Assembly (NCBI GenBank): GCA_900768675.1
Contig: CAAGDT010000076.1
Span: 1-12,627, forward strand
DNA: 12,627 nt
Direction: 5' to 3'
DNA from: Oscillospiraceae bacterium
Lineage (GTDB): Bacteria > Bacillota > Clostridia > Oscillospirales > Ruminococcaceae
The notes under the pieces were generated by a model. That model searched no databases, was not told where the DNA came from, and saw nothing but the letters and a program-made list of their open reading frames with translations. Of this stretch, positions 1 through 6,790 are shown in pieces. The stretch's first letter is position 1, and the number at the start of each line of letters is the position of its first letter. The translations under genes and the position numbers were made by a program.

Positions 1-26
1 GCTCCCTTTGTTATTGCAGACCGAAC

Positions 27-644
27 TTATTCAGCCGTAACGATTAAATCATAAACCGCCCCGAAGCCTTCCCCGCTTTCCGCAAGGCTGTCAAGCTTCC
101 TCTCCGCAAAAAGCCTTTCCGCAATACTTACTGCTTTCCCGTTAAGCAAGCGGAATTTATTCAGCACTCCATCGCCGCCGCCCATACTGATATATCTTAG
201 CTCGTGATAGCTCTGGATTGTAAGCTGAACAAGCTCTTTTTCGTTATTTTCAAAGCAGTAGTCCAGATTTTTGCTTCTCAGATAATCGTGCTCGTCCTTT
301 ATATGCACAAATCCGCAGTGGGGGTCTCTTGCGGCGTATCTCAGCCGGTTAATATTCGCCATTACCGCCGTGCCAAAGCACATAGGGCAGGGCTCCATTG
401 TTGAGTAAAGGGTGAGGCTTCTCGGGTTATACTTCGATGTGTCAAGGTTTCTGAGCGCATTTGCTTCTGCGTGGGAAATGCTCCTGTTTAAAACGCCCGC
501 TTCGCTGCTGCGGTTATGGTCTTTCAGCAGGATATTCCCGCTTTCATCGGTGATTACTGCGCCGATTGGAATACTGCCGCTTTTAAAGGCTTCCCAGGCT
601 TCCTCAAAGGCTGCCTGCCATATTTCAGATAAGCTTTCCAACAT
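27..644 (-). CDS. Nucleoside/cytidine-type deaminase family protein
   Basis: A 205-residue zinc-dependent deaminase of the CMP/dCMP-TadA-guanine deaminase superfamily, expected to deaminate a base or nucleoside hydrolytically in the cytoplasm. The zinc site is visible: HAEANAL at about 58-64 gives His58 and the proton-shuttling Glu60, and EPCPMC at about 84-89 gives Cys86 and Cys89. The stretch after it (RLRYAARDPHCG) also resembles TadA/guanine-deaminase folds. I start at the ATG ending at 644, because GAGGTG sits 5 bases upstream of it; an upstream GTG at 651-653 lies inside that Shine-Dalgarno. The protein is longer than a typical TadA of about 150-160 residues, having roughly 45 extra C-terminal residues of no recognised motif. 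Substrate cannot be fixed from sequence: tRNA adenosine, guanine or cytosine-type bases remain possible. It is transcribed alone from the promoter at 674-702. Confidence 0.88.
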   Translation of the reverse strand: MLESLSEIWQAAFEEAWEAFKSGSIPIGAVITDESGNILLKDHNRSSEAGVLNRSISHAEANALRNLDTSKYNPRSLTLYSTMEPCPMCFGTAVMANINRLRYAARDPHCGFVHIKDEHDYLRSKNLDYCFENNEKELVQLTIQSYHELRYISMGGGDGVLNKFRLLNGKAVSIAERLFAERKLDSLAESGEGFGAVYDLIVTAE

Positions 645-673
645 AAAATGCACCTCGTTTCGTATTTTGCTTA

Positions 674-702
674 ATTATATCATACAGACTTTCCAAAGTC
701 AA
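674..702 (-). promoter_or_regulatory. Sigma-A-type promoter for the deaminase gene
   Basis: On the minus strand TTGACT (697-702) and TATAAT (674-679) are separated by exactly 17 bases. The start codon lies about 30 bases downstream of the -10 box, so the leader is short. Eleven of the twelve hexamer bases match consensus. Confidence 0.85.
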
Positions 703-715
703 ACATAAAAGAGGA

Positions 716-750
716 AAAGCCGCTCCTGCTCAAAAAGCAAAAGCGGCTTT
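716..750 (-). terminator. Intrinsic terminator after the desulfoferrodoxin operon
   Basis: Inverted repeat AAAGCCGCT (716-724) / AGCGGCTTT (742-750) with an inner TGCT/AGCA pairing that extends the stem. On the minus strand it is followed by TTTTCCTC, a modest T-run. It lies just beyond the stop of the desulfoferrodoxin gene and upstream of the deaminase promoter, so it insulates the two minus-strand units. Confidence 0.75.
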
Positions 751-778
751 ATTCATAGAATTATCGGTTTATCGGCGC

Positions 779-1162
779 TTACTTTACGTCAGCCTTCCAT
801 AAGCCATGCAGGTTGCAGTAAGCGTAAGCTGCAACAGCCTTGTCGCCATCAGCAAGAGCAAACTTAACCTCGGGAGCTGCGCCTGCGGCAAGCTTCTTCA
901 GCTGCCAGCCCTGCTCGGTTACGAGGCAAACCCACTCGATAAGGTGCTCTTCGGTCATGGGGTGAGCAACGCTGCCAACGGTAACAGTAACCTCAGCACC
1001 GTTCACAGCAACAACGGGAACGTGCTTTTCGGTAGCTGCGTCGGTTGTGTTGGGAACAAGCTCCTCCATTTTCTGACCGCAGCACATAACCGGAACGCCC
1101 TTGCTCTTAGCGAATGTGATGATGTTGCCGCAGTGACGGCAGATAAAAAACTTAATTTCCAT
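779..1162 (-). CDS. dfx: Desulfoferrodoxin (two-iron-centre superoxide reductase)
   Basis: A 127-residue cytoplasmic superoxide reductase, which reduces superoxide to hydrogen peroxide without making O2. Both iron centres are complete. The N-terminal desulforedoxin-like Fe(Cys)4 site uses C8, C11, C27 and C28 (CRHC and CC). The catalytic Fe(His)4Cys site uses H47 (EKHVP), H67, H73, C116 and H119 (CNLHGLW). E45-K46 correspond to the conserved Glu-Lys pair near the active iron. Length matches the two-centre class of about 125-128 residues. The open frame runs upstream to 1342, but the ATG at 1160-1162 follows AAAGGAAG at suitable spacing and gives the family N-terminus MEIKFFICRHCG, so I start there. 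It lies 70 bases after the flavodiiron gene on the same strand with no terminator between, so both are probably one O2/superoxide-defence operon, ending at the hairpin 716-750. Confidence 0.95.
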   Translation of the reverse strand: MEIKFFICRHCGNIITFAKSKGVPVMCCGQKMEELVPNTTDAATEKHVPVVAVNGAEVTVTVGSVAHPMTEEHLIEWVCLVTEQGWQLKKLAAGAAPEVKFALADGDKAVAAYAYCNLHGLWKADVK

Positions 1163-1232
1163 AATATTTCTTCCTTTCTTTTTAAGCCATTTTAGGCTGA
1201 TTGACTTGTTTAATATTCGCCTTTTCGGGCAG

Positions 1233-3071
1233 TTAATCTCCAAGCGGCTCAAATTCCTCTGCGCCGTGCTTGCAGAGCGGACACACGAAATCAGCGGGAA
1301 GCTCGTCTCCCTCGTAAACGTAGCCGCAGACCGTGCAGACAAAGCCCTTCTTCTTGGTTTCCGCAGGACGGGGCTTGGGCTTGATGTGCTGCTGGTAGTA
1401 GTCGTAGGTAACGGAGGGCTGGTCGGAGAGAACTTCGGCGGCGGTCACCTCAGCGGTAAAGAGGGTGTGGGTGCCGTTGTCTGCGGCGGAAATAACCTTT
1501 GCGGAGATTACCGCATTTGTATTTTCGCCCAGATATACAACGCCGTTTGCTGTTCTTGGAGCGTTCATATCTGCGAACTTGTCAACGTCCTTGCCGCTCT
1601 GGAAGCCGAAATGCTTGATTGTATCCATAGGTACGCTTTCGGTAAGTATTGACACATTAAAAACTCCTGTTTTAAGTATCATATCGTGGGTAAGGTTCTG
1701 CTTGTTTACGGCAATTGCAATTCTCTTGGGATTGTCGGTAATAAGCTGAACAACGTTAACAATACAGCCGTTATCCTTTCCGTCCTTAGCTGTAAGCAGG
1801 TAAAGTCCGTAGGGGATTTTGAAAAGTGCAGAGGTGTTGATACCGGTTTCAGCCTTTGCTGCGGTTTCTCCTGCTACAAAATCAAGGGCGATTCTGTCTG
1901 CAAGGGCTTCAATATCAGCCTGCTGTTCCGGCTTTAAGGCGGAGCGCAGGGAAACAGTTTCCTCAATAAAGGTCATATTCTTGCAGCCGCTCATAATTTC
2001 CTTCATAAGCTTGCCCGAGGTTGCCGCCCAGGAGCCGTTTTCAACAAAAGCAACTGTTCTGTTCTGGATATTGTGAGCCGCAAGGTCGTGAAGCAGGTCC
2101 TCCATCTTTACGAAAATGCCTGCGTTGTAGGTGGTTGAAGCGAAAACAATGTGGCTGTAACGGAAGGCTTCTGCAACAATATAGGAAGCGTGGGTCATTG
2201 AAACATCGTACATAGCGGTTTTAATTCCACGTTCAATAAGCTTTGAAGCTAATATTTCCGCTGCTGTTGCAGTATTGCCGTAAACGGAAGCGTATGCGAT
2301 AAGAACGCCCTTTTCCTCGGGCTTGTAGCTGCTCCAGCTCATATACTTGTCAACGAAATCGCTTATATTTCTCCGCCAAACGAAGCCGTGCAGCGGGCAA
2401 ATCATAGCTATATCAAGACCTGCCGCCTTTTTGAGAAGAGCCTGCACCTGAGTGCCATATTTGCCTACAATATTGCAGTAATAGCGTCTTGCCTCAGCAA
2501 GATATTCTCCGTTAAAGTCAACCTCGTCTGCGAAAATTGCGCCGTTGAGAGCGCCGAAGGTTCCGAAGGCGTCGGCGGAGAAAAGAATCCTGTCGGTAAG
2601 GTCGAAGGTTACCATAACCTCGGGCCAGTGCACCATAGGAGCCATTACAAAGGTAAGCTTATGCTTTCCTGTTTCAAGCACGTCCCCCTCTTTTACAAGC
2701 ATAATGCGGCTGTCATCGGGCTTATCGAAGAACTGACCTATCATTGTGAGTATCTTCTGTGAGCAGACGATTTTTACGTCGGGGTAGAGGCGAAGGAGCT
2801 GACCGAGGGTTGCGGAGTGGTCCGGCTCCATGTGCTGAACCACGATATAGTCAAGGCTTCTGCCGCCGAGAGCATATTCGATATTCTCAAAAAACAGCTC
2901 GCTTATCGCCTTGTCCACGGTATCGAAAAGCACGGTTTTCTCGTCGCAGAGAAGGTAGGAGTTATAGGAAACGCCCGAATTTACGGGATAAACGGCCTCG
3001 AACAGGGAAATTCTGCGGTCGTTTCCGCCGACCCAGGTAAGGTCGTCGGTAATTTTTTTTACGCAGTACAT
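1233..3071 (-). CDS. Flavodiiron protein fused to flavin-reductase-like and rubredoxin domains
   Basis: A 612-residue multidomain flavodiiron protein that reduces O2 to water and/or NO to N2O in the cytoplasm. Module order: a metallo-beta-lactamase-like diiron domain (about 1-250) with ligands H80, E82, D84, H85 (HMEPDHS), H148, D167 and H228; a flavodoxin-like FMN domain (about 254-400) beginning VLIAYASVYGNTA; a flavin reductase-like domain (about 412-560, from FKIPYGLYLLTA); and a C-terminal rubredoxin (about 576-611) with C579, C582, C597 and C600. The rubredoxin is the short, rubrerythrin-like form with only 14 residues between the Cys pairs. Basic FprA-type proteins stop after the flavodoxin domain at about 400 residues, so this one carries two extra electron-transfer modules. 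The ATG at 3069-3071 follows GGAGGT at good spacing. Two promoters lie upstream and desulfoferrodoxin lies downstream in the same operon. Confidence 0.94.
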   Translation of the reverse strand: MYCVKKITDDLTWVGGNDRRISLFEAVYPVNSGVSYNSYLLCDEKTVLFDTVDKAISELFFENIEYALGGRSLDYIVVQHMEPDHSATLGQLLRLYPDVKIVCSQKILTMIGQFFDKPDDSRIMLVKEGDVLETGKHKLTFVMAPMVHWPEVMVTFDLTDRILFSADAFGTFGALNGAIFADEVDFNGEYLAEARRYYCNIVGKYGTQVQALLKKAAGLDIAMICPLHGFVWRRNISDFVDKYMSWSSYKPEEKGVLIAYASVYGNTATAAEILASKLIERGIKTAMYDVSMTHASYIVAEAFRYSHIVFASTTYNAGIFVKMEDLLHDLAAHNIQNRTVAFVENGSWAATSGKLMKEIMSGCKNMTFIEETVSLRSALKPEQQADIEALADRIALDFVAGETAAKAETGINTSALFKIPYGLYLLTAKDGKDNGCIVNVVQLITDNPKRIAIAVNKQNLTHDMILKTGVFNVSILTESVPMDTIKHFGFQSGKDVDKFADMNAPRTANGVVYLGENTNAVISAKVISAADNGTHTLFTAEVTAAEVLSDQPSVTYDYYQQHIKPKPRPAETKKKGFVCTVCGYVYEGDELPADFVCPLCKHGAEEFEPLGD

Positions 3072-3104
3072 AGCGCATTACCTCCGTTAATTTATTATCA
3101 CTTT

Positions 3105-3133
3105 ATTATACAATATTTTTTCGCTCAATGCAA
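3105..3133 (-). promoter_or_regulatory. Proximal promoter of the flavodiiron operon (P2)
   Basis: On the minus strand a perfect TATAAT (3105-3110) stands 17 bases from TTGCAT (3128-3133), which keeps only the TTG of the -35 consensus. The start codon is about 35 bases downstream. It is weaker than the upstream promoter at 3222-3250. Confidence 0.55.
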
Positions 3134-3221
3134 TATAAGGGGAGAAAATTTTACTGAATTTTTATACTGAAATACCGACAAGTCAGAATATTTTCGTAAG
3201 TCTGCTTCCTGCCACAAGAAC

Positions 3222-3250
3222 ATTATAACACTAACCTGCACCAAAGTCAA
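3222..3250 (-). promoter_or_regulatory. Distal strong promoter of the flavodiiron operon (P1)
   Basis: On the minus strand TTGACT (3245-3250), a 17-base spacer and TATAAT (3222-3227). Transcription would start near 3215 and give a leader of about 145 bases before the flavodiiron ATG. The leader shows no terminator and no riboswitch that I recognise. The first nine bases after TTGA (CTTTGG region) resemble the deaminase promoter. Confidence 0.75.
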
Positions 3251-3368
3251 TAATATCACTGATTTGGTATATTTTTCTGCATTTTCGGAGGCAAAAGGGG
3301 AGCTTTGCGAAAAATAGCTGAAAATCTTGTAAAATGGCTGAAAAAATGCAAAAAATCAAGAAAAAAAC
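3251..3368 (+). other. Gene-free spacer between divergent promoters, A-rich
   Basis: The 358-base gap between the flavodiiron and cmk genes holds three promoters (listed separately) and this A-rich middle part. It contains AAAAATAGC (3310-3318), inverted as GCTATTTTT at 3371-3379 across the cmk -35 box, and tandem GCTGAAAA-like words at 3317-3346. A weak extended -10 element (TGG-TATATT, 3265-3273) is also present. No convincing gene is seen; one short open frame is discussed in the findings. Confidence 0.5.
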
Positions 3369-3397
3369 TTGCTATTTTTAAGGCTTTGTGGTATAAT
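3369..3397 (+). promoter_or_regulatory. Promoter of the cmk-plsC-ispH/rpsA operon
   Basis: TTGCTA (3369-3374), 17 bases, then TATAAT (3392-3397), preceded by TGG, which makes an extended -10 element. The start codon of cmk is 33 bases downstream. Confidence 0.75.
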
Positions 3398-3429
3398 TAC
3401 AGTAACTCAAATGCTTTTTCGGAGGGCTT

Positions 3430-4104
3430 ATGATTAACGTGGCAATGGACGGTCCCGTAGGGGCGGGAAAAAGCTCCGTCGCAAGGGAATGTGCAAAACG
3501 TCTTGGCTTTATTTATGTTGATACCGGTGCGCTTTACCGTGCATGTGGATTGTTCTGCAAGAGAGAGGGGATTGAGATAATTCCCGAAAACGAGGGCAGG
3601 ATTGAAGCGGCGATAAAAGGCGGACTTACCCTTGAAATCAAGCTTCTTGATGGCGTTCAGCACGTTTTTATGAACGGAGAAGACGTTTCCGAGGAGATAA
3701 GGCTTCCCGAAATCAGCATGGCTGCAAGCGCAGTTTCCGCAATTCCCGCTGTAAGGCGTTTTCTTCTTGACACTCAGCGCAGCGTTGCCGCTGAGAACAA
3801 CGTGATAATGGACGGACGGGATATAGGAACGGTTATTCTGCCTAATGCACAGGTCAAGATTTTCATTACCGCAAAGCCCGAAATAAGAGCGAAAAGGCGG
3901 TATGACGAGCTTGTGGCAAAGAACACCGAAACCACCTTCGAGGAGGTTCTTTCCGACCTTATGAAGCGGGACTACAACGACAGCCACCGTGCAGAAGCGC
4001 CCCTGAAACAGGCGGAGGACGCTGTGCTTCTTGATACCTCGGAGCTGGACTTTGAGCAGACGGTTGAGAAGGTTACGGAAATTGTACTTAGCAAAACAAA
4101 GTAA
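3430..4104 (+). CDS. cmk: Cytidylate kinase
   Basis: A 224-residue cytoplasmic (d)CMP kinase that transfers phosphate from ATP to CMP or dCMP for CTP/dCTP synthesis. The P-loop is GPVGAGKSS at 8-16, followed by the family motif YVDTGALYRA at 29-38, which helps bind the nucleotide monophosphate. The DGRDIGTVILPNA block is at 128-140, and the lid region has RRYDEL at 156-161. Length is normal for bacterial Cmk (about 220-230). The ATG follows GGAGGG at 5 bases. It opens a plus-strand cluster with plsC and ispH-rpsA, a conserved Clostridia order. A 55-base gap containing a hairpin separates it from plsC. No unusual residues are apparent. Confidence 0.97.
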   Translation: MINVAMDGPVGAGKSSVARECAKRLGFIYVDTGALYRACGLFCKREGIEIIPENEGRIEAAIKGGLTLEIKLLDGVQHVFMNGEDVSEEIRLPEISMAASAVSAIPAVRRFLLDTQRSVAAENNVIMDGRDIGTVILPNAQVKIFITAKPEIRAKRRYDELVAKNTETTFEEVLSDLMKRDYNDSHRAEAPLKQAEDAVLLDTSELDFEQTVEKVTEIVLSKTK

Positions 4105-4115
4105 GGGAGAAAGCA

Positions 4116-4145
4116 GGACTGCCCCAAAAAGCTTTTAGTCAGTCC
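4116..4145 (+). repeat. Intercistronic hairpin between cmk and plsC
   Basis: GGACTG (4116-4121) pairs with CAGTCC (4140-4145), and the loop contains the self-complementary AAAAGCTTTT. No T-run follows, so it does not look like a terminator. It lies where plsC would be expected to have a Shine-Dalgarno, and may affect mRNA processing or plsC translation. Confidence 0.5.
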
Positions 4146-4158
4146 GTAAAATAAATAT

Positions 4159-4776
4159 ATGTACCTTTTTTTCAGAAAGCTTCTTTCAATATTTTTTCAT
4201 ATAAAATACAAGATTAATCTGATGAACGGGGAGAATATCCCCGACTTAAAGGGCGGCTACATCATCGCCTGCAATCATCAGAAATACGCCGACCCGCCCA
4301 TGATTGCGGCGGTTATCAGAGGAAAGTTCTCCTTTATGGCAAAGGAGGAGCTGTTCAAAAACCCCTTTTTCAGCTGGCTTATCCGCCGCTGCGGCGCTTT
4401 CCCCGTAACAAGGGGAGCAGGGGACGACGCACCTATCCGTACGGCTATGGAAACCCTTGAAAAGGGCAGGATTTTCGTTATCTTCCCGGAGGGAACCCGC
4501 TCAAAGGACGGCTCAATCGGCAGAGTAAAGTCGGGTATCGCTCTTATCGCTTCTCAGGCGAACGCCCCCGTGCTTCCCGTCTGCATAAGATACAGAGGAA
4601 AGCGGGAGGTTGACTTTAACGTAGGTAAGCTTATTCCTGCTGAAGAACTCCACTTTGACGAGGAGGACAGACGGGGAATGAGGCGGATTTCAACTCTTAT
4701 CCACGACTCACTTGTTGAATTACAGCAGGAGATTTTCGACAGCGACAAGCAGGGCGGTAACAGCAGTGAAGGCTGA
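4159..4776 (+). CDS. plsC: 1-acyl-sn-glycerol-3-phosphate acyltransferase
   Basis: A 205-residue membrane-associated acyltransferase that converts lysophosphatidic acid to phosphatidic acid in phospholipid synthesis. The catalytic HX4D motif is NHQKYAD (H40 and D45), the phosphate-binding motif is FPEGTRS at 109-115, and the later VLPVCI block (138-143) also matches the family. The N-terminus (about 1-20) is a hydrophobic-aromatic, basic segment suited to membrane contact, followed by the usual G-ENIP block (25-28). The ATG at 4159 gives the expected family N-terminus even though no good Shine-Dalgarno precedes it; the next Met (residue 22) would delete the membrane segment. The 3' end overlaps the likely ispH GTG start by 11 bases, which points to translational coupling. 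Confidence 0.94.
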   Translation: MYLFFRKLLSIFFHIKYKINLMNGENIPDLKGGYIIACNHQKYADPPMIAAVIRGKFSFMAKEELFKNPFFSWLIRRCGAFPVTRGAGDDAPIRTAMETLEKGRIFVIFPEGTRSKDGSIGRVKSGIALIASQANAPVLPVCIRYRGKREVDFNVGKLIPAEELHFDEEDRRGMRRISTLIHDSLVELQQEIFDSDKQGGNSSEG

Positions 4777-6736
4777 GATTATAACCGCAAAAACCGCAGG
4801 ATTTTGCTTCGGAGTAAAGCGGGCAATAAGTATTGCTTCGCAGGCGGCGAAAAGGTACGGTAAGGTATATACCTACGGTCCTCTTATCCATAACAGCGAC
4901 GAGATAAAGCGGCTTGAGGGCTGCGGGGTTTTTGCAGCTGAAAGCCTGTCGGAAGCTGCTTCGCCTGTTATAATAAGAAGCCACGGAGTTGCAGCTGCCG
5001 TTTATGATGAAATAACTGCTCTCGGCAAGGGATATATCGACGCTACCTGCCCCTTTGTGGCGAAAATTCACCGTATTGTTGAGGAAAATTCTTCTCCCCT
5101 TTGTGATACTCTTATTGCAGGAGATAAAGCCCACCCGGAAGTGGTTGGAATTATGGGATATGCAAAGGGAAGAGTTGCGGCGGTAAACTCCTGTGACGAG
5201 CTGGAAGAGTTGTTAAAAACGCAGAAATCCTTTGGTGAAAATTCACTAATTTTCGTTGCTCAGACCACGTTTGATATGTGCAAATGGGCGGAATTGCAAA
5301 AAAACGTAAAAAAACACTATACAAACGTTAAAATTTTTGATACAATATGTAGTGCTACTACTGACCGTCAGCGGGAGGCGGAAAAGCTGTCCCGTGAGTG
5401 CGGTTTAATGATTGTTGCGGGCGGGCTGCACAGCAGCAATACCCGTAAGCTTGCGGATATATGCGCCGCAAACTGCCCTACCTTTTATATAGAGAATGCC
5501 TCTAGGTTGGACAAGGGCAGAATTAAAAGCCTTTTATCATCTTACAATGATGTTAAAATAGGAATAACAGCAGGAGCTTCAACCCCTGCATATATAATTA
5601 AGGAGGTTCATATTACTATGAGCGAAATTATCAAAGACGAAGCTATGGACGCCGAGTTCATGGCCGCACTCGACCAGATGGACAGAGTGAGAGTATATAC
5701 AGGGAATAGGGTTAAGGCTACTGTTGTTGCAGTCAACAAGACTGAAGCTGTTGTAGATATCGGAACAAAGCACTCCGGCTACATACCTGCCGAGGAGCTT
5801 TCCGCAAATCCTGCGCTTACTCCTGAGGATGTAGTTAAGGTTGGCGACGTTATCGATTGCATCGTTACAAAGATTAACGACGCAGACGGCTACGTTTACC
5901 TCTCCAAGAAGCAGGTTGACGCACAGGCAGGCATGGAGAAGATTGTTAAGGCTAAGGAAGAAAACGCTTCCGTCAAGGGCGTTGTTACAGCTGTCGTAAA
6001 GGGCGGCGTTATCGTAACAAGCGAGGACGGCGCAAGAGTATTCGTTCCCGCTTCCCAGTCCGGCGTTTCCAGAAACGGCAAGCTTGAAGACATCTTAAAG
6101 AAGGAAGTAAGCTTCAAGGTTATCGAAGTAAACGAGGGCAGAGGCAGAGTTGTTGGCTCTATCAAGGCTGCTGAGAAGGAAGTTACAGACGCTATCAAGG
6201 CTAAGTTCTGGGAAGAACTGGAAGTTGGCAAGAAGTTTGTAGGCGAAGTCAAGTCTATGGAAAGCTACGGCGTATTTGTTGACTTAGGCGGCGTTGACGG
6301 TATGGTTCATTCCACAGAGCTTACCTGGAACAGAATCAAACACCCCAAGGAGGTTGTTGCTATCGGCGACAAGCTGGAGGTTTACGTTAAGAGCTTCGAC
6401 CCCGAGAAGAAGAGAGTTTCCTTAAGCGCTAAGAAGCCCGAGGACAACCCCTGGACAAAGTTCCTTGCTGAATTTGCAGTAGGCGATGTTGTAAAGGTAC
6501 AGATTGTTTCAATCACTCCCTTCGGTGCATTTGCACAGATTATCCCCGGAGTTGACGGTCTTATCCACATCTCCCAGATTGCCCTTGAAAGAGTTACAAA
6601 CGTAGCTCAGGTTCTCTCCGTAGGACAGGTTGTTGAAGCTAAGATTACCGAAATTGACGAAGAAAAGTCAAGAGTAAGCCTTTCTATCAAGGAGCTTTTA
6701 ACACCCGCTGCTGAGGACGAGGCAGAGGCTGAATAA
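4766..6736 (+). CDS. ispH-rpsA: IspH (HMBPP reductase) fused to four-domain ribosomal protein S1
   Basis: A 656-residue bifunctional protein. Residues 1-281 are IspH, the [4Fe-4S] enzyme reducing HMBPP to IPP and DMAPP at the end of the MEP pathway. Cluster cysteines are C14 (GFCFG), C95 (DATCPF) and C195 (DTICSAT). H42, H73, H123, E125 and the AQTTFD block near 165 mark the active site. Four S1 RNA-binding domains follow (about 313-382, 400-467, 486-556 and 571-642), then an acidic tail. The frame is open from a TTG at 4712, but GTG at 4766 starts just before the conserved IspH N-terminus and overlaps the plsC stop. Such fusions are known in Clostridia. At the junction (5599-5620) an internal Shine-Dalgarno and ATG are present, and lysine codons switch from mixed to almost only AAG. 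A terminator follows at 6753. Confidence 0.95.
   Translation: MKAEIITAKTAGFCFGVKRAISIASQAAKRYGKVYTYGPLIHNSDEIKRLEGCGVFAAESLSEAASPVIIRSHGVAAAVYDEITALGKGYIDATCPFVAKIHRIVEENSSPLCDTLIAGDKAHPEVVGIMGYAKGRVAAVNSCDELEELLKTQKSFGENSLIFVAQTTFDMCKWAELQKNVKKHYTNVKIFDTICSATTDRQREAEKLSRECGLMIVAGGLHSSNTRKLADICAANCPTFYIENASRLDKGRIKSLLSSYNDVKIGITAGASTPAYIIKEVHITMSEIIKDEAMDAEFMAALDQMDRVRVYTGNRVKATVVAVNKTEAVVDIGTKHSGYIPAEELSANPALTPEDVVKVGDVIDCIVTKINDADGYVYLSKKQVDAQAGMEKIVKAKEENASVKGVVTAVVKGGVIVTSEDGARVFVPASQSGVSRNGKLEDILKKEVSFKVIEVNEGRGRVVGSIKAAEKEVTDAIKAKFWEELEVGKKFVGEVKSMESYGVFVDLGGVDGMVHSTELTWNRIKHPKEVVAIGDKLEVYVKSFDPEKKRVSLSAKKPEDNPWTKFLAEFAVGDVVKVQIVSITPFGAFAQIIPGVDGLIHISQIALERVTNVAQVLSVGQVVEAKITEIDEEKSRVSLSIKELLTPAAEDEAEAE
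5599..5620 (+). promoter_or_regulatory. rpsA: Internal ribosome binding site and ATG for separate S1 translation
   Basis: TAAGGAGGT at 5599-5607 is a nine-base match to the anti-Shine-Dalgarno, and an in-frame ATG lies at 5618-5620 (residue 285 of the fusion), exactly where IspH homology ends and S1 begins. The gap from the last G to ATG is 11 bases, slightly long. A 372-residue S1 protein (5618-6736) would result. The caution is that these bases also encode the IIKEV-like C-terminus of IspH, so the motif may be partly forced by coding. Confidence 0.55.
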
Positions 6737-6752
6737 GCAATAAAAGAAAAGC

Positions 6753-6785
6753 AAGCCGCTTCCGATTTATCGGAGGCGGCTTTTG
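6753..6785 (+). terminator. Intrinsic terminator after ispH-rpsA
   Basis: GCCGCTTCCG (6755-6764) pairs with CGGAGGCGGC (6771-6780) through ten pairs, one of them U-G on the plus strand, around a six-base loop, followed by TTTTGTT. It ends the cmk-plsC-ispH/rpsA operon. Confidence 0.9.
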
Positions 6786-6790
6786 TTATG

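Noticed and set aside
3125..3223. A 32-codon minus-strand frame starting at an ATG inside the -10 region of the strong flavodiiron promoter
   Set aside because: The start codon overlaps the -10 box, so the transcript would begin downstream of it; no ribosome site.
3397..3987. Long minus-strand open frame opposite cmk
   Set aside because: Cytidylate kinase motifs are complete on the plus strand; the antisense product is low in recognisable structure and has no ribosome site.
4712..4765. Upstream TTG start for the IspH-S1 fusion
   Set aside because: It would add 18 residues that do not match IspH and would lie deep inside plsC; GTG 4766 fits the family N-terminus and the overlap pattern.
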